The notes under the pieces are model-generated. The model had not been told where the DNA came from, searched no databases, and was given only the letters and a program-made list of their open reading frames with translations. A program made the translations under genes and the position numbers. A DNA stretch of 64,000 nt from Kryptolebias marmoratus (taxonomy: Eukaryota > Chordata > Actinopteri > Cyprinodontiformes > Rivulidae), in contig NC_051439.1 in NCBI RefSeq assembly GCF_001649575.2, forward strand, positions 8,284,701-8,348,700, in the 5' to 3' direction. Positions 1 to 10,382 of this stretch are shown here, one piece after another; positions within the stretch are counted from its first letter, which is position 1, and each line of letters starts with the position of its first letter.

Positions 1-239
1 ATGAATTTGAGATTTTCATTTGTTGTCATTTGTAATCATCAAAATTAAACGAAATAAACATTTGAAATATATGAGTTTGTATGTAATGTATGAATATAAT
101 ATACAAGTTTCACTTTTTAAATGGAATTACTGAAATCAATCTACTTTTTCATGGTATTCTAATTTTATGACCAGCACCTGTAGTTTAACATTCCCAGTAG
201 TTTTATATATGGGTTTGATTTTATGCAGTGAAAGCTGTT

Positions 240-960
240 TATGTCCTTTAGCTTTCAGTAACAAGTGAGCTTTGGGGTTGTGTGGGGGGGCGGGGCATAA
301 ACAGGCCCGTTCAAAGCCAAGCCACAAAGTCTTTATTGGATTTAGGTCCGGGCTTGGGCTCGGCCGCTCCAGAACCTTCATCCTGTGAGTTTTTTTTTTT
401 TTTTTTGTTCGCTGGAGGCTTCGGCTTGTCGTCCTGCCGGGAAGATCAATCTTCTCCCAAGCCGTCGTTCTTTTGCGGTTCTGTCCTCCAGGATTTTCCC
501 ATCGTTTTGCGGCGTTCCTTCCCCCCCTAGCTGTACAAGCCTTCCAGGGCCAACTATCAAAGCGTCCCCGTAGCGTGATGCTGCCACCACCGTGCTTGTC
601 TGATGGTCAAAACGCTCCAGTTTGGCCTCATCAGACCACAGAACCTTCTTCCACATGCCGTTTGGCAAACCAGCTAAGATTTAATCTTTGTATATTTCGC
701 TCCCACAAAGCCCTCACTACTCTCCTTCTTCACGGTAACTCTGAGCTCTTGGTAGATTTACACACATCCCAGAATCCTTCCTTTCCTAAATGATGGATTT
801 AACAGAACTCCAGGGGATGTTTAGGGCCTTGGCGATCCTTCCTGGCTTGTACTTTTCCATAATCTCGTCCCTGAGTTGCTTGGCGCGTTCTTTTGCCTTC
901 ATGGTGTGATGGCAGCAGGAGTGCTGATTAACCAGAGAATAAACCTTCCGCACACAGGTG
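240..960 (-). pseudogene. Tc1/mariner transposase relic in a keap1 intron
   Basis: Three pieces of a Tc1-type transposase occur in the right order on the minus strand: an N-terminal helix-turn-helix piece from the ATG at 902-900 (MKAKERAKQLRDEIMEKY, ALNIP, SVKSII), a catalytic piece near 600-668 (WKKVLWSDEAKLERF) and a C-terminal piece near 300-381 (SPDLNPIKTLW, the DDE region). They are separated by frameshifts, a poly-T run (390-406) and filler, so the copy is dead. It lies in the intron left of the first visible keap1 exon. Confidence 0.8.
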
Positions 961-1260
961 TTCCTGTACGGCAATCCCTTAAGACACATTCACTTCCCTC
1001 AGGTTATTCCCATTTCACTAACTGAGAGACAGCTAGCACCAAGAGGCTGGACCTCTGCTGAATTAGGAGTTCCTTTGGCGATGAATATTTATGCGATTGC
1101 TACGTATTTTGAATTAGTTGGTATTACTTTGTAGAAATCAGTTTTCACTTTAAAGTTTTTTTTTGTTTTTTATTCAACCTTATTTTGCCCATGTGAGCTT
1201 GGAATAAATTGCCTACTCACCTTTTTTGTTTTTATTTTTTTTACTGTTGTTGTTGTTCAG

Positions 1261-1390
1261 ATACAGGCAGCTGTCCCTGTCCACAATGAAGGCTTTCGAT
1301 CCCAGCAGGAACGTCTGGATAAAAATGGCCAACATGGAGACCGCCTGCAGCGGTCTGGGGGCCTGCACGCTCTTTGGACTCATCTATACT
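1261..1390 (+). CDS. keap1: keap1 exon (Kelch repeat 1, codons 333-376 human numbering)
   Basis: Pyrimidine-rich tract and CAG acceptor at 1258-1260, donor GTAGGT from 1391. Starts with the third base of a codon (probably Gly333, as GG|A) followed by the Tyr334 codon, and reads [17 protein letters not shown]...LIYT. Ser363 (CSGLG) and Cys368 are kept. The human gene has no intron at either edge of this exon: human exon 3 covers it entirely. Weakest-conserved of the five exons, but frame and splice phase join perfectly to the next one. Confidence 0.85.
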
Positions 1391-4140
1391 GTAGGTTTAA
1401 TGAGATGAAACCTGTAGACAATTCATGTATTCATTAGGTGGTGAACTGTAAACTAATTCTTTGAGTTTTTATACGAGTTTTTATGTTATGGCGCCGTCCG
1501 TCCATCTGTGGACAACTTCTTGTTCGAGCTCTAAATTGATAACCCTTTAAAGTAGGAATGCCAAACTGCACAGCTGGACACCTCATGGGTCAGGGATGAT
1601 CTCTATTGATTTCAAGGTCACTGGGTCAAAGGTAAAGGACACAGGTGACCCCTTTGTGAAAATCTTGTCCGTACTGTAGGTCCACAACGATGTAACATAA
1701 GAATGCCAAATGGCACAGCTGGACGCCCCATGTGTCAGGGATGATCCCTATTGATTTCAGGGTCGTATGATCAAAGGTCAAGATCACAGATGACCCCTTT
1801 GTGAAAACCTTTCCTGTACTTTAACTTTGCAAGCGTGTAACGTAAGAATGCCAAACGGCACAGCTGGACACCTCATGTGTGAAGGTTGATCCCTATTGAT
1901 TTCAAGGTCATGGGGTCAAAAGCCAAAGTCATAGGTGACCCCTTTGTTTGGAATGTCAAACTGCTCAGCTGGACACCTCGTGTGAATGATAATGTTTTTG
2001 AATTTTATCAGTTTTCTGACGAGTGGTTTTGAGACGTTAAGGCAGTCGAATAAGGTTTTCTTTTTTCCTTTCTAAATCCAGGTGGGAGGAAGGAATCTGT
2101 CGCTCGAAAATAACCTCGATTCCAGCGCCCTGTGCTGCTACAACCCCATATCCAACCAGTGGAGCCAGCGGGCCTCCCTCAACATCCCCAGGAACCGGGT
2201 CGGGGTGGGCGTGGTGGACGGCTGCATCTACGCCGTCGGCGGCTCCCAGGGCTCCGTACATCACAACACGGTGGAGAGGTGAGACACGCGTAAACCGCCC
2301 GCCGCGTAGCCGCTTGATCCGACGAGGCACCGCGGGAACATTTGGTTTTAACAGCGCTTTGTTTCCTCGGCCACTTGCAGCAGATGCAGCAACTACACCT
2401 CGGGGTGTTTCTGGATAAGACAGACGACACAAAGACGCGTCATAAAACCTGCCAATCAGGAAATAAGCGGCGAATAAACAAACTGGAGAGTGACACGTGC
2501 TCTTTCAAAACACGCTGCGCAAAACTTGCCATCAGTGTCAGTCTTCCTGCTGCTACGAGGAGCTTTACTGTTGACACATTTCATCTTAGTTCAGCTGCTG
2601 AAGAAATATCCCGACGTCTAAAAGTGACACTTTTTCTATGTTAGTAGCTTTTTGCTACACGTCTAAATATCCTTACTGCAAATTTAATCTTTTTTTGGGA
2701 GGGGAGACATGTTGTAGGTAACTCAGTTTGGAGAAAAGACTGGACTGAGAAGCTAATGGCACGTCTGAGAAGCACCATGATGGATATAGAAGTTCATGCA
2801 AACAGTTTGATCTCAAAAAGCTTTATTCTGAAAATCATTGAACCAATCAGATTCAGCCCTCATGTTAAATCTTTCCATCTCATATACAAATACATGAGCT
2901 TTAAACTCCAACTCCTTTTGTTTGAATGCTTTTTTTCTTTGTTTTTTTTCCACACACACATTGTAAACACTTTGCTGAGATGCCTGCAGAACAACCTGTT
3001 AATCTCTTGTCTGCTTCCACTGGCACTACAACCTCTTTGGCTTCAGATAAAGCTTGCTAATATTTGTCAAGCGCGGTCGCCGGCTTAGCCTAATCCACTC
3101 AAAGGTGACCGGCTCATGTGGGACTGCGAGGGTTGCCGGGCACGCAGCCGCCCCTCCTCCCGCGTCGGTTTAACGCCCCGCGGCGCCGAGACGCGCCTTC
3201 GTCTCCAGTACCCGCCGCGTGAAGTCGTCGGAAACTGGCGCGCCCGCTGACTGGTGCTCGTTTCGCAGGTGGGATCCGGAGTCGAACCGCTGGTCCTTTG
3301 TTTGCCCCATGTCGGTGGCCCGCCTGGGAGCCGGCGTGGCAGCGTGCCGGGGGGCACTGTACGTGGTGGGGGGCTACGACGGCCAGAATCGCTGGAACAC
3401 GGCAGAGAAATACCAGCCGGACACCAACACTTGGCAACAGCTAGCTCCCATGAACACCATCCGCAGCGGACTGGGTGAGTTGCTTTTTTTTTTTCCTCCC
3501 CTGGTGATCTGTCGTGATGTCCTGTTTCTGACTTTTGCAGCAGGAAACATCAGGGAGGCGCATCCTCTCGCGCTGCCCGAACATGCCGCGGTCGTTGTTT
3601 TGTGAACTCGTGTCCCCCCCCTGTTGGTTTCCGCAGGCTTGGTGTGCCTGAGCTCCTACCTGTACGCTATCGGAGGCTACGATGGGCAGAGCCAGCTGTG
3701 CACGACGGAACGCTACAACATCCCGAAAAACATCTGGGAGCCCAGAGCCTCCATGCAGCACTGCCGCAGCGCACACGGAGTCACGGTCCATCAAGGGCGC
3801 ATTTATGTCTTCGGTCAGTTCACTTTCCTGTTATCTAACTGAGGTGGACGAGTCCGTAGGTAGATGATCCTCTTTTTAGCACACTGTCTGCCGCGCTGCT
3901 CCTGTTTTAATAAAACAGAATAAATTCATTAAGCAGATCGTGTGTCTGTGCGCAGGGGGGTACAACCAGCACGGCTTCCTGTCCAGCGTTGAGTGCTACT
4001 GTCCGGACAGAAACGAGTGGACCTTCGTCACCGACATGCCCAACGGACTCAGCGGCATGGGCATCACGGTTACCATGGAGCCGTGTCCCGGCTGCATGGC
4101 GGAGCAAGAGGACGACGAGGACGAGGACATATCCAAATAG
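1261..4140 (+). CDS. keap1: Keap1, Kelch-domain 3' part of gene (five spliced exons, 5' end outside window)
   Basis: Joined exons 1261-1390, 2082-2278, 3269-3474, 3637-3813 and 3956-4140 give one open frame that matches the Kelch propeller of KEAP1, the CUL3 ubiquitin-ligase substrate adaptor that captures NRF2 in the cytoplasm for degradation. Hallmarks seen: [52 protein letters not shown] and ITVTMEPC. By human numbering the NRF2-contact residues Tyr334, Ser363, Arg380, Asn414, Arg415, Arg483, Ser508, Tyr525, Gln530, Ser555, Tyr572, Phe577 and Ser602 are all present; Asn382 is Leu. Cys434 is Ser, and the Cys622/Cys624 tail is replaced by an acidic tail ending DEDISK. BTB and BACK domains must lie left of the window. 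The divergence suggests the teleost Keap1b paralogue; family is certain, a/b assignment is inference. Confidence 0.93.
1490..1990 (+). repeat. Family B repeat, 145-bp tandem monomers, copy 1 (keap1 intron)
   Basis: Four monomers, each marked by CAGCTGGAC at 1571, 1716, 1861 and 1966 (spacings 145, 145, 105). Each has CTATTGATTTCAAGGTCA-like and GTGACCCCTTTGTGAAAA-like blocks. Head is GTCCGTCC...TGTGGACAA. Same family as 37300-37562 and 57485-57890. Confidence 0.8.
2082..2278 (+). CDS. keap1: keap1 exon (Kelch repeats 1-2, codons 377-442)
   Basis: Acceptor AG at 2080-2081, donor GTGAGA from 2279. Begins in phase 0 with VGGRNLS and ends in VER with a split Arg codon (AG|G). Carries Arg380, Asn414 and Arg415 of the NRF2-binding pocket. 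Asn382 is Leu and Cys434 is Ser (GGSQGSVHH), whereas His436 is kept. The downstream boundary equals the human exon 3/exon 4 junction. Confidence 0.92.
3269..3474 (+). CDS. keap1: keap1 exon (Kelch repeats 3-4, codons 442-511)
   Basis: Acceptor TTTCGCAG ends at 3268; donor GTGAGT from 3475. Reads R-WDPESNRW...[17 protein letters not shown]...MNTIRSGLG, with Arg483 and Ser508 of the NRF2 pocket present. Cys489 of human KEAP1 is Lys here. Both exon edges coincide with the human exon 4 edges. The preceding intron end (3070-3268) is CpG-rich. Confidence 0.93.
3637..3813 (+). CDS. keap1: keap1 exon (Kelch repeats 4-5, codons 511-571)
   Basis: Acceptor CCGCAG ends at 3636; donor GTCAGT from 3814. 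Reads [21 protein letters not shown]...[35 protein letters not shown]. Tyr525, Gln530 and Ser555 are kept, as is Cys513; Cys518 is replaced by Tyr. The TVHQGRIYV stretch is identical to mammalian KEAP1. Confidence 0.94.
3956..4140 (+). CDS. keap1: keap1 terminal exon (Kelch repeat 6 and C-terminus)
   Basis: Acceptor GCGCAG ends at 3955; stop TAG at 4138-4140. Reads [22 protein letters not shown]...[14 protein letters not shown], then a lineage-specific tail. Tyr572, Phe577, Cys583, Ser602 and Cys613 are kept. After MEPC the human KQIDQQNCTC tail is absent and replaced by [17 protein letters not shown], an acidic end with a single Cys. Confidence 0.93.
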
Positions 4141-4381
4141 GAGGACGAGATCCCGAAGACCGGTTGGTTTGTCATTAAAACCAAAAACATTTGGAAACAA
4201 AACTCGTCATGAACTTTTCCCCTCAGGGATTTCCCAGATATCACACCTCGGGATAAAGAACTATTTCCATCTTGTGTTTCAAGGACAAATTTTTAATTTT
4301 TTTTTTTAAATTTTGTCAGCATGTTTACGCACTAGCTACCTGACTGAAACAAACATTTTTGGAGCTCATTTTTCTTAAAAA

Positions 4382-4392
4382 AATAAAATAAA
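4382..4392 (+). promoter_or_regulatory. candidate keap1 polyadenylation signals
   Basis: Two overlapping AATAAA hexamers (4382-4387 and 4387-4392) lie 240 bases after the keap1 stop, the first strong signals downstream. Further AT-rich stretches up to 4770 could hold later sites. Transcript end is inferred, not seen. Confidence 0.5.
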
Positions 4393-4832
4393 AATAGGAA
4401 CTAAAAAAGCCAAGTAAGCCACTGAGCAGTGGAGGACTCAGCTCTGAGTGCCCTTATTGGTAAATATTGTTTATTATCACTTGTTTTCTGCCTCTTTAGT
4501 GGTCAGATTTTTTTGTAAAAACACGTGCAGAGCCAACGTGAAAAGAACCTTGAATATTTAAAAAAAAAAAAATTATTTCCTGTCAATTCCAAACTTCTAC
4601 ATACGTCTCTTGTTTACATTTTTCGTCGTCTTTGTGTAATTTCAAGCTGCTATTTTATGAATTTACCCTATTTTGTATGTATGTGTGTGTGTGTGAAATC
4701 ACTGTATATTTCTTGTTATCAAAAATAATGTCACCATATATAAATATATATATATATATTATTGTTAAAGATTATCTTCACTGTGTTTATTATTGCAGCT
4801 CTGTCACCCTTGCTGAGTGTTGACCTGTGTGA

Positions 4833-4846
4833 CCACTAGGTGGCGG
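4833..4846 (+). promoter_or_regulatory. CTCF consensus site
   Basis: CCACTAGGTGGCGG fits the published CTCF core CCASYAGRKGGCRS at every position. It sits about 0.7 kb downstream of the keap1 stop, at the start of the repeat-rich intergenic region. Binding is inferred from motif only. Confidence 0.6.
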
Positions 4847-5930
4847 AAGAAGTCTAAAAATGGGACCAAACGGCGCCATAAATGGGTTCACATTGTGACA
4901 CACAATGGCAGCCTCTTCCCCTCTTTTATAAATATATTTTAAAAAAAAACCCGTAACCATGAAACGTGTGCGTAGTTTTCAGCAGCGTTCTGTTTGCGTA
5001 TGAGCTTTTTGTTCGTGTTTTTTTTTTATTTTTTTTTTACTCCTAATAGTTGGAGCTAATCAAAGCTCACAGAAGCTTTTTTTTTTTTTAATTCTAAGCA
5101 GTCCTGAAGAAAAGACACGAGCCGCTGGACTGAGGACAGAGTTAGTCATCGGCCACGGACGTCACTTGTGTGTTTACCTCTTCCTCTCTGCACTGCTGTT
5201 CTCTTATCTCCTCCATGTCTCACCTGCAATTACCCAGCAGGCCGTTAAAAGGCCTAACAACAACAAAAAACACGAGGAAGGCCCGGATCAGAGCTGGCGT
5301 GAGCGCGTTTCCTGATGGGGTTTCTGAGGTGGACGAACGGGAGCTGCAGATCCTCTGTGTTGACGGAGCAACCTGTTGGGTTTACAACATTCCCCCCCGT
5401 ACCTACACCAGTGCGAGCGACTCACGTGGCGAGCGCGTGAGGCGGGCGTCTCGTACGAGCGCTGCTTGCCGAACCACGCTCGGGCGAAACAAAGCCGCCC
5501 CCCCCCGCCCATTTCGCAGGCTGGGGAAACAGATTTGCCTCAATGTGTTCGCCGTCTCACGAGGGGGGAAGGGGGGACGGAGAGGGGACGGGGAATTAGT
5601 GCAGATGTAGCTGCTGGTCGCCGCCTGCACGCTGGCCGCACTAACCCCGAGAGGAAGTGATGGAGGAGAGGAGCGCGTGCAGAAAAACAAGAGACACGAT
5701 GACCAAAACACGGGCCGCTGGCGGTCGTGACAGCTGCTCTTATCTGTTGCCTAAAATCACAAACTGGGACTTTTTTTTTTCCCTTCATACCTATTGTTGC
5801 ACTGTGACAAATAAAACTTGAGAAAATACTGTAATTAGATGCGTTCATGTGGAGAATTGATGCATCACTATTCCTTAAAGTAACGCACGTCACCCGCCAC
5901 TCTCCATGCCAGTTTTAAACTGAGAAATGA
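4834..5930. other. intergenic, no recognised gene
   Basis: After the keap1 3' region come A/T homopolymers (4925-5100) and a GC-richer stretch (5280-5680) with chance ORFs only. The latter is CpG-richer than its flanks but shows no promoter motif. Confidence 0.6.
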
Positions 5931-6510
5931 CCCAGTTAGAGCAGTTTTCCCTCAAGCCTTCAAAAGTAACTTACTTTGCGGAGACTCTCGGCTAAGGCCG
6001 TATCAAATTTGAGCTCAGTGTCTGTAAAACTGACCGAGTTGCGATCGCTTTTGCGTGGGCCTATGTTAATTAGCTGTGGTGTCCATCTTGAGTTGGACTT
6101 CCTCTGAAAGCTAATCACTTCTAGATGCGCAACCAGTAGTTGCTCTCCGCGAGTTTCATTCAAATCTGTCCCGTCGCTCACCAGATATTTTGCTAACAGA
6201 CTGCAAAGCGTTGACTCCGACAGTTAAAGCCAAAGTTTCAAGCGAAGGTGCTCCACGACACGGACGGCTCGGCATACTCCTCATGGTTTGCTCTCAGCTA
6301 CCGCCACACCGAATTTCGGCGAAATACCTGCGAATACAACTGCGCTGTAGTCGTCGTTGTGTTGGCTGTGGCGGCCATCTTGAATGGCGTGCTTCAAAAC
6401 GTTGCTGGGTCCCAGCCGTGCATCCGGTGGTTGCTTCTGCAAAAGGTGCGGGAAAATTTGTCCAGCGGTTAATGAGATGTTCTGGTAACGGACACATGAA
6501 AGCATAATTG
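5930..6510 (-). mobile_element. Family A element, two monomers
   Basis: Degenerate minus-strand copy of the dispersed repeat with core TGTTAGCAAAATATCTCATG. Conserved blocks in order: AGATATTTTGCTAACAGAC (6183-), GCCATCTTGA, and the TCAGCTAC(T/C)(A/G)CCAC block. The second monomer (6220-6510) is more diverged. Confidence 0.6.
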
Positions 6511-6964
6511 TCCGCCTTCAGTGGTGAGAGATAGCTCCACGGCGTGTTCCAATTAGGAGACAAAACTTTGAGCTGCTATAAAATAAAAAGATTTATATAA
6601 GTGGAGTTTCTCAGTTTGGTTTCAGCCCGTTCTGTCACTACTACAATAAGACTCATCCAGTGAGATGGGGCTTATTCGGCCTTATTTAGATCTGCACGCA
6701 GGCGGGAGGTCAAATCAAGGCGCCACGAGACCTGTGGAGGTGTGTGTTGGAAGGGGTGGGGGTGGGGGGGTCTTAACGCCACCGGGCCCTACAGCCACGC
6801 GCACGTGTAGGCGCGACCTTGGCAAGTGGTGACCTCATCAACATCCCCGCCTGCAAAGCTAATCTGTTTCACTCTGAAGGATGCTCCCGCAACGGAGCTG
6901 CTCGCGAAGGTGACATTGGCGGCGTGGAACCCACCCCCCACCACCACCACCACCAACCACCACC

Positions 6965-7018
6965 NNNNNNNNNNNNNNNNNNNNNNNNNNNNNNNNNNNN
7001 NNNNNNNNNNNNNNNNNN
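6965..7018. other. assembly gap (54 N)
   Basis: Run of N flanked on both sides by CACCACCAC-type repeats, so the gap is an unresolved (CAC)n tract. Confidence 0.99.
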
Positions 7019-7303
7019 ACCACCACCACCAACCACCACCCCCCAGCCTCGACCGGGGCGCACGCAGACGCTGCCGAAGCAGGGATTAAAAGTGCGCCGC
7101 GCACGTGGAGCGAGCTCTGTCCGTGCTCGCCTGACAGAGACGAAAAAATAATAAATAAAAATAAATAAATCGCCGTACGATCTCTGCGACTGCATGGCGC
7201 CTAAGCAGCTGTTTGGAGTTTAGCTCCTGCAGCAGGTGTTTCAGCGGAGGAGCGAGACCCCAAACGCTGCATTTCGGTGGAAGTTCGCTCATATCAGCAC
7301 TAA

Positions 7304-8299
7304 AGTTTAAAGGGACGGTCTGGTCGTTTTTGAGATGATGTTTTGTCACATAGCTATCAATATTTTTGCCTTTCTTCCCAGACACCGTGCAGATAAGGTA
7401 CAGTCTTTGTCCAAGCTAGACTAATGGCTAGCCAAACGAGGGCTCATTGTTTATTGTTTTTCAGGCTCAAAAACTTGAGAAAGGATGCTACATCAGCTAA
7501 TATTTTTATTTTGAAGTGGAGTTCTGTCACATAGCTATCACAGCTTTGTACCTTATCGGCCGTGACATCAATCATAGCGCACGGTGCATAGAAAAAATGC
7601 AAAAATTTTATTCAGGCTAAGCTAATGGCTAACGGCCCTCTTTATGTCATTTTTTCAGGCTCTAAAAACATTAACTTTCTCAAAAACAACATATCACTGA
7701 GAAGGAACACTATATTAGCTAATATTCGTTTTTTTAAGTGATGTTCTGTCAAATAGTATTTTACGAGCCGTGATATCAGTCATAGAGCACAGAGTGTGGA
7801 GAAAAGGCGGGAAGTCTTTGTCCAAGTTAGGCTAATGGCTAGCCAAACGAGGGCTTGTTGTTTATCGTTTTCAGGCTCTAAAAACAGGTCTTTCTCAAGT
7901 CGACATACCAGCGTGAAAGAACGCTACATTAGCTAATATTAAGCCGCCATGATTTTTGCATAACGCCGTTTGTTTAGTCAGCACACGTACGTTTGATGCA
8001 AACTTTCAGAAAACGGCGACAAAGAAAACAAATTACGTTGCACAAAATTGTTGAGGTTTACAATTAGCCGATGTAGCGTTCTTTCACACTTGTAGGTGGG
8101 AAAGAGTTGCTTTGTAGGCCTGAAAAACAATTTTTAAAAAAAACCAAGCTGTTTGGCTAGCCATTAGCCTAGCCTAGATGACAACTTTTGCCCTTTTCTC
8201 CCTTTTGTGACTGATGTTATGGAGGCAGGTACTAACTGTTTATAACTACACTACACAACGGAACATCACTTCGACAATGACCAGACTAGCCTTTTAAAA
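7304..8299. mobile_element. Foldback (long inverted repeat) element FB1
   Basis: Left end TTTAAAGGGACGGTCTGGTC and right end GACCAGACTAGCCTTTTAAA are inverted. Arms carry GGCTAATGGCTAGCC and GAACGCTACATTAGCTAATA blocks; the centre is near 8000. The left arm has an expanded direct repeat of about 230 bp (units at about 7400, 7610, 7830), the right arm one unit. Confidence 0.7.
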
Positions 8300-8554
8300 T
8301 CTATAATCACTTTTCTGTTTTTGTGCGACAGGTTCGCTTATTTACAGAGCGCTGTCGAAGCACCCAGCAGGTGTGAGGTAACAAACCGATCTGGAGTGGG
8401 GCGGCGGGCCCGAGCTGCCTCCGGAGGAACTTTGACGATGACGTCACCACGTCTGACGGTGTCACCTTACGCCGCGTGTACAAATATATCTCTCAACCCC
8501 GTCTGTGTGAATGAATGCCCCTTGACGCTATATGTTGGGCAACATTTTTACTTT

Positions 8555-8842
8555 AAACTTTAGCGTTAGCTGTTGGAGTGGACGCTGGTCATCTGTTAGC
8601 AAAATATCTTGTGAATCATTGGAGGGATTTGAAGGGAATGCTCAAAGTATTTATAAGTAGTGGTAGTAGCTGAGAGTCATCCTCAGGAAATACTTTGAGA
8701 GCTAACACAACTGGCGTGACGTCACTTAAAAGGCTTGACCAAAACTAACTATAACTCTGTCCCTTCTCAACGTAAAACGATCTTAGTTTCAAACTTGGAC
8801 GTGAAAGGCGGCGGGCAACATGCATTCCTTTAAAATAAAACG
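8555..8842 (+). mobile_element. Family A element, single monomer
   Basis: TCTGTTAGCAAAATATCTTG at the left, GTAGTAGCTGAGAGTCATCC in the middle, and the end block ...GCATTCCTTTAA at the right, which corresponds to the palindromic 3' terminus of fuller copies. Confidence 0.65.
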
Positions 8843-8929
8843 GCACACCAACATAGATTTGTGTATGTGTGTGTGCATGAGGCCTTCACAGTGCAAAAAG
8901 AGCTGCAGCAGTCAAGTACTGAAGGGCTA

Positions 8930-9706
8930 GTTCGTTTATTTTAAAGTGGAGTGCCGTGGAAAGGCTGTGAACAATTAATATCTAACCTGCTGTAGAAGCA
9001 GGTAAGAATGGCGTTTCTCTAACAGGACTGACGAGCTAACTGCTAGTCTGAGTTGGGCCAAGACCGAAGTAATAGCCTCTTATATAGCACCTTATCATCC
9101 GGAACATCATTTAGACAGCACGGAGTATAAGGGCAGGCTAGGCTAACGGCTAGCCAAATGAAGGCTCCTTTTTTTTAGAATTGTTTTTCAGGGTTATAAA
9201 ACAACTCTTACTCAAAACAGCATTTTACTGCGGTGAAGGAACGCTACATTAGCTTATATTAAACCTCCGCACTTTAGCACAGCACCGTCCGTTCCGTTTG
9301 TCGCCGTTTTTTCGCCCCAACCGAACAACATCCGCGTTGCTACGCTAATGTGTTGCTGAATGCGGTCTACACTCAGCAACACGGACGTTGTTTGGTTGAG
9401 GAAACGGCGCTGAGCTAACCGAACGGTGCCGCGCCAAAGCGTAGAGGTTAAATATTAGCTTATGTAGCGTTCTTTCATGTCATTTTTGCAAAATAGTTAT
9501 TTTATAGGTTGAAAAAACAGACCCTTGTTTTGCTAGCTAGGCTAATGGCTAGCCAATTAGCACTACTGATAACAATTTGACAGAAAACTGACCAGACCGT
9601 CCCTTTTATCTGTTTCTCCAAACTGAGGCCGTTCCAAGAGCTATCTACAACAAGTAAGATACTGTTTATGACCTTTCCACAGACCCCTTCTTTAAAATGC
9701 TTGAAC
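8930..9706. mobile_element. Foldback element FB2, nearly complete palindrome
   Basis: Left GTTCGTTTATTTTAAAGTGG and right CTTCTTTAAAATGCTTGAAC are inverted, as are TCTAACCTGCTGTAG and CTACAACAAGTAAGA. The core is a large palindrome: AACCGAACAACATCCGCGTT (about 9320) against AACACGGACGTTGTTTGGTT (about 9380), and CGCTACATTAGCTTATATTA against TAAATATTAGCTTATGTAGC. Confidence 0.75.
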
Positions 9707-10159
9707 TATCACATATCGAATTTGCTCTGTCCTGTGAAGGGGCGATGTTCACCTACAGTATTAGCTAAAATGGACAAATTATTATACTGTGGTGGGGAAA
9801 CAAGCTGCTTCCATGACTGGGCCTTGAATTATTTGTAGCATAGTCATTTACAGTGACCTTATCTTGTCAACCATCGTCTAACACCGGTTTAAAGTTTCCG
9901 GAATCACCCGTAACGTGGCGGCTAGCGCGTTTAAATTCTCTGTTCTCAGTTTGGGTGATAAACATCGTGACAGTATGAGGAGTTTGGTGTTGTTTTTTTA
10001 TGAATCTTTTGGTTGGTGGTGGGAGCCTGCCTGTTGTGAGCATGTACTGCTGCCGACTGCTCTGTGCCTTCCCTTCGACTGTGTTTCTCTCAGACTCGGA
10101 GGAAAGCATGAGTGGACGGTTTCAAGCTCCCCTCTCGCTGAATTGATTCTACTATGGGT

Positions 10160-10382
10160 CCGCTAGAAACATGGCGCCGGAGCGCGGGGGAGGCCGACTT
10201 TAAACCGACCTCCGGTTTCCGCCTTTCCCCCGCCGTAAACGGCCCACTTCGCCCCGATTCGAGCGCACGCCCCGGCTAGAGTCCGAACCCGCGCCGAAAC
10301 GGAACCGTTCCGGACCCACGCGCGCTCTTCCGGGCGCGCACGTCTTTCTGTCCTCCCCCCGCCTCTGCGCCCCAACATGGTA
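10160..10382. promoter_or_regulatory. CpG-dense patch
   Basis: A 220-bp stretch with very many CG dinucleotides, sharply different from the AT-rich flanks. No ORF, splice site or known motif ties it to a gene. It could be an unannotated promoter or a GC-rich repeat. Confidence 0.35.

Noticed and set aside
5170..5610. 146-residue plus ORF
   Set aside because: No domain, no splice context, lies in a GC-richer stretch where stops are rare.
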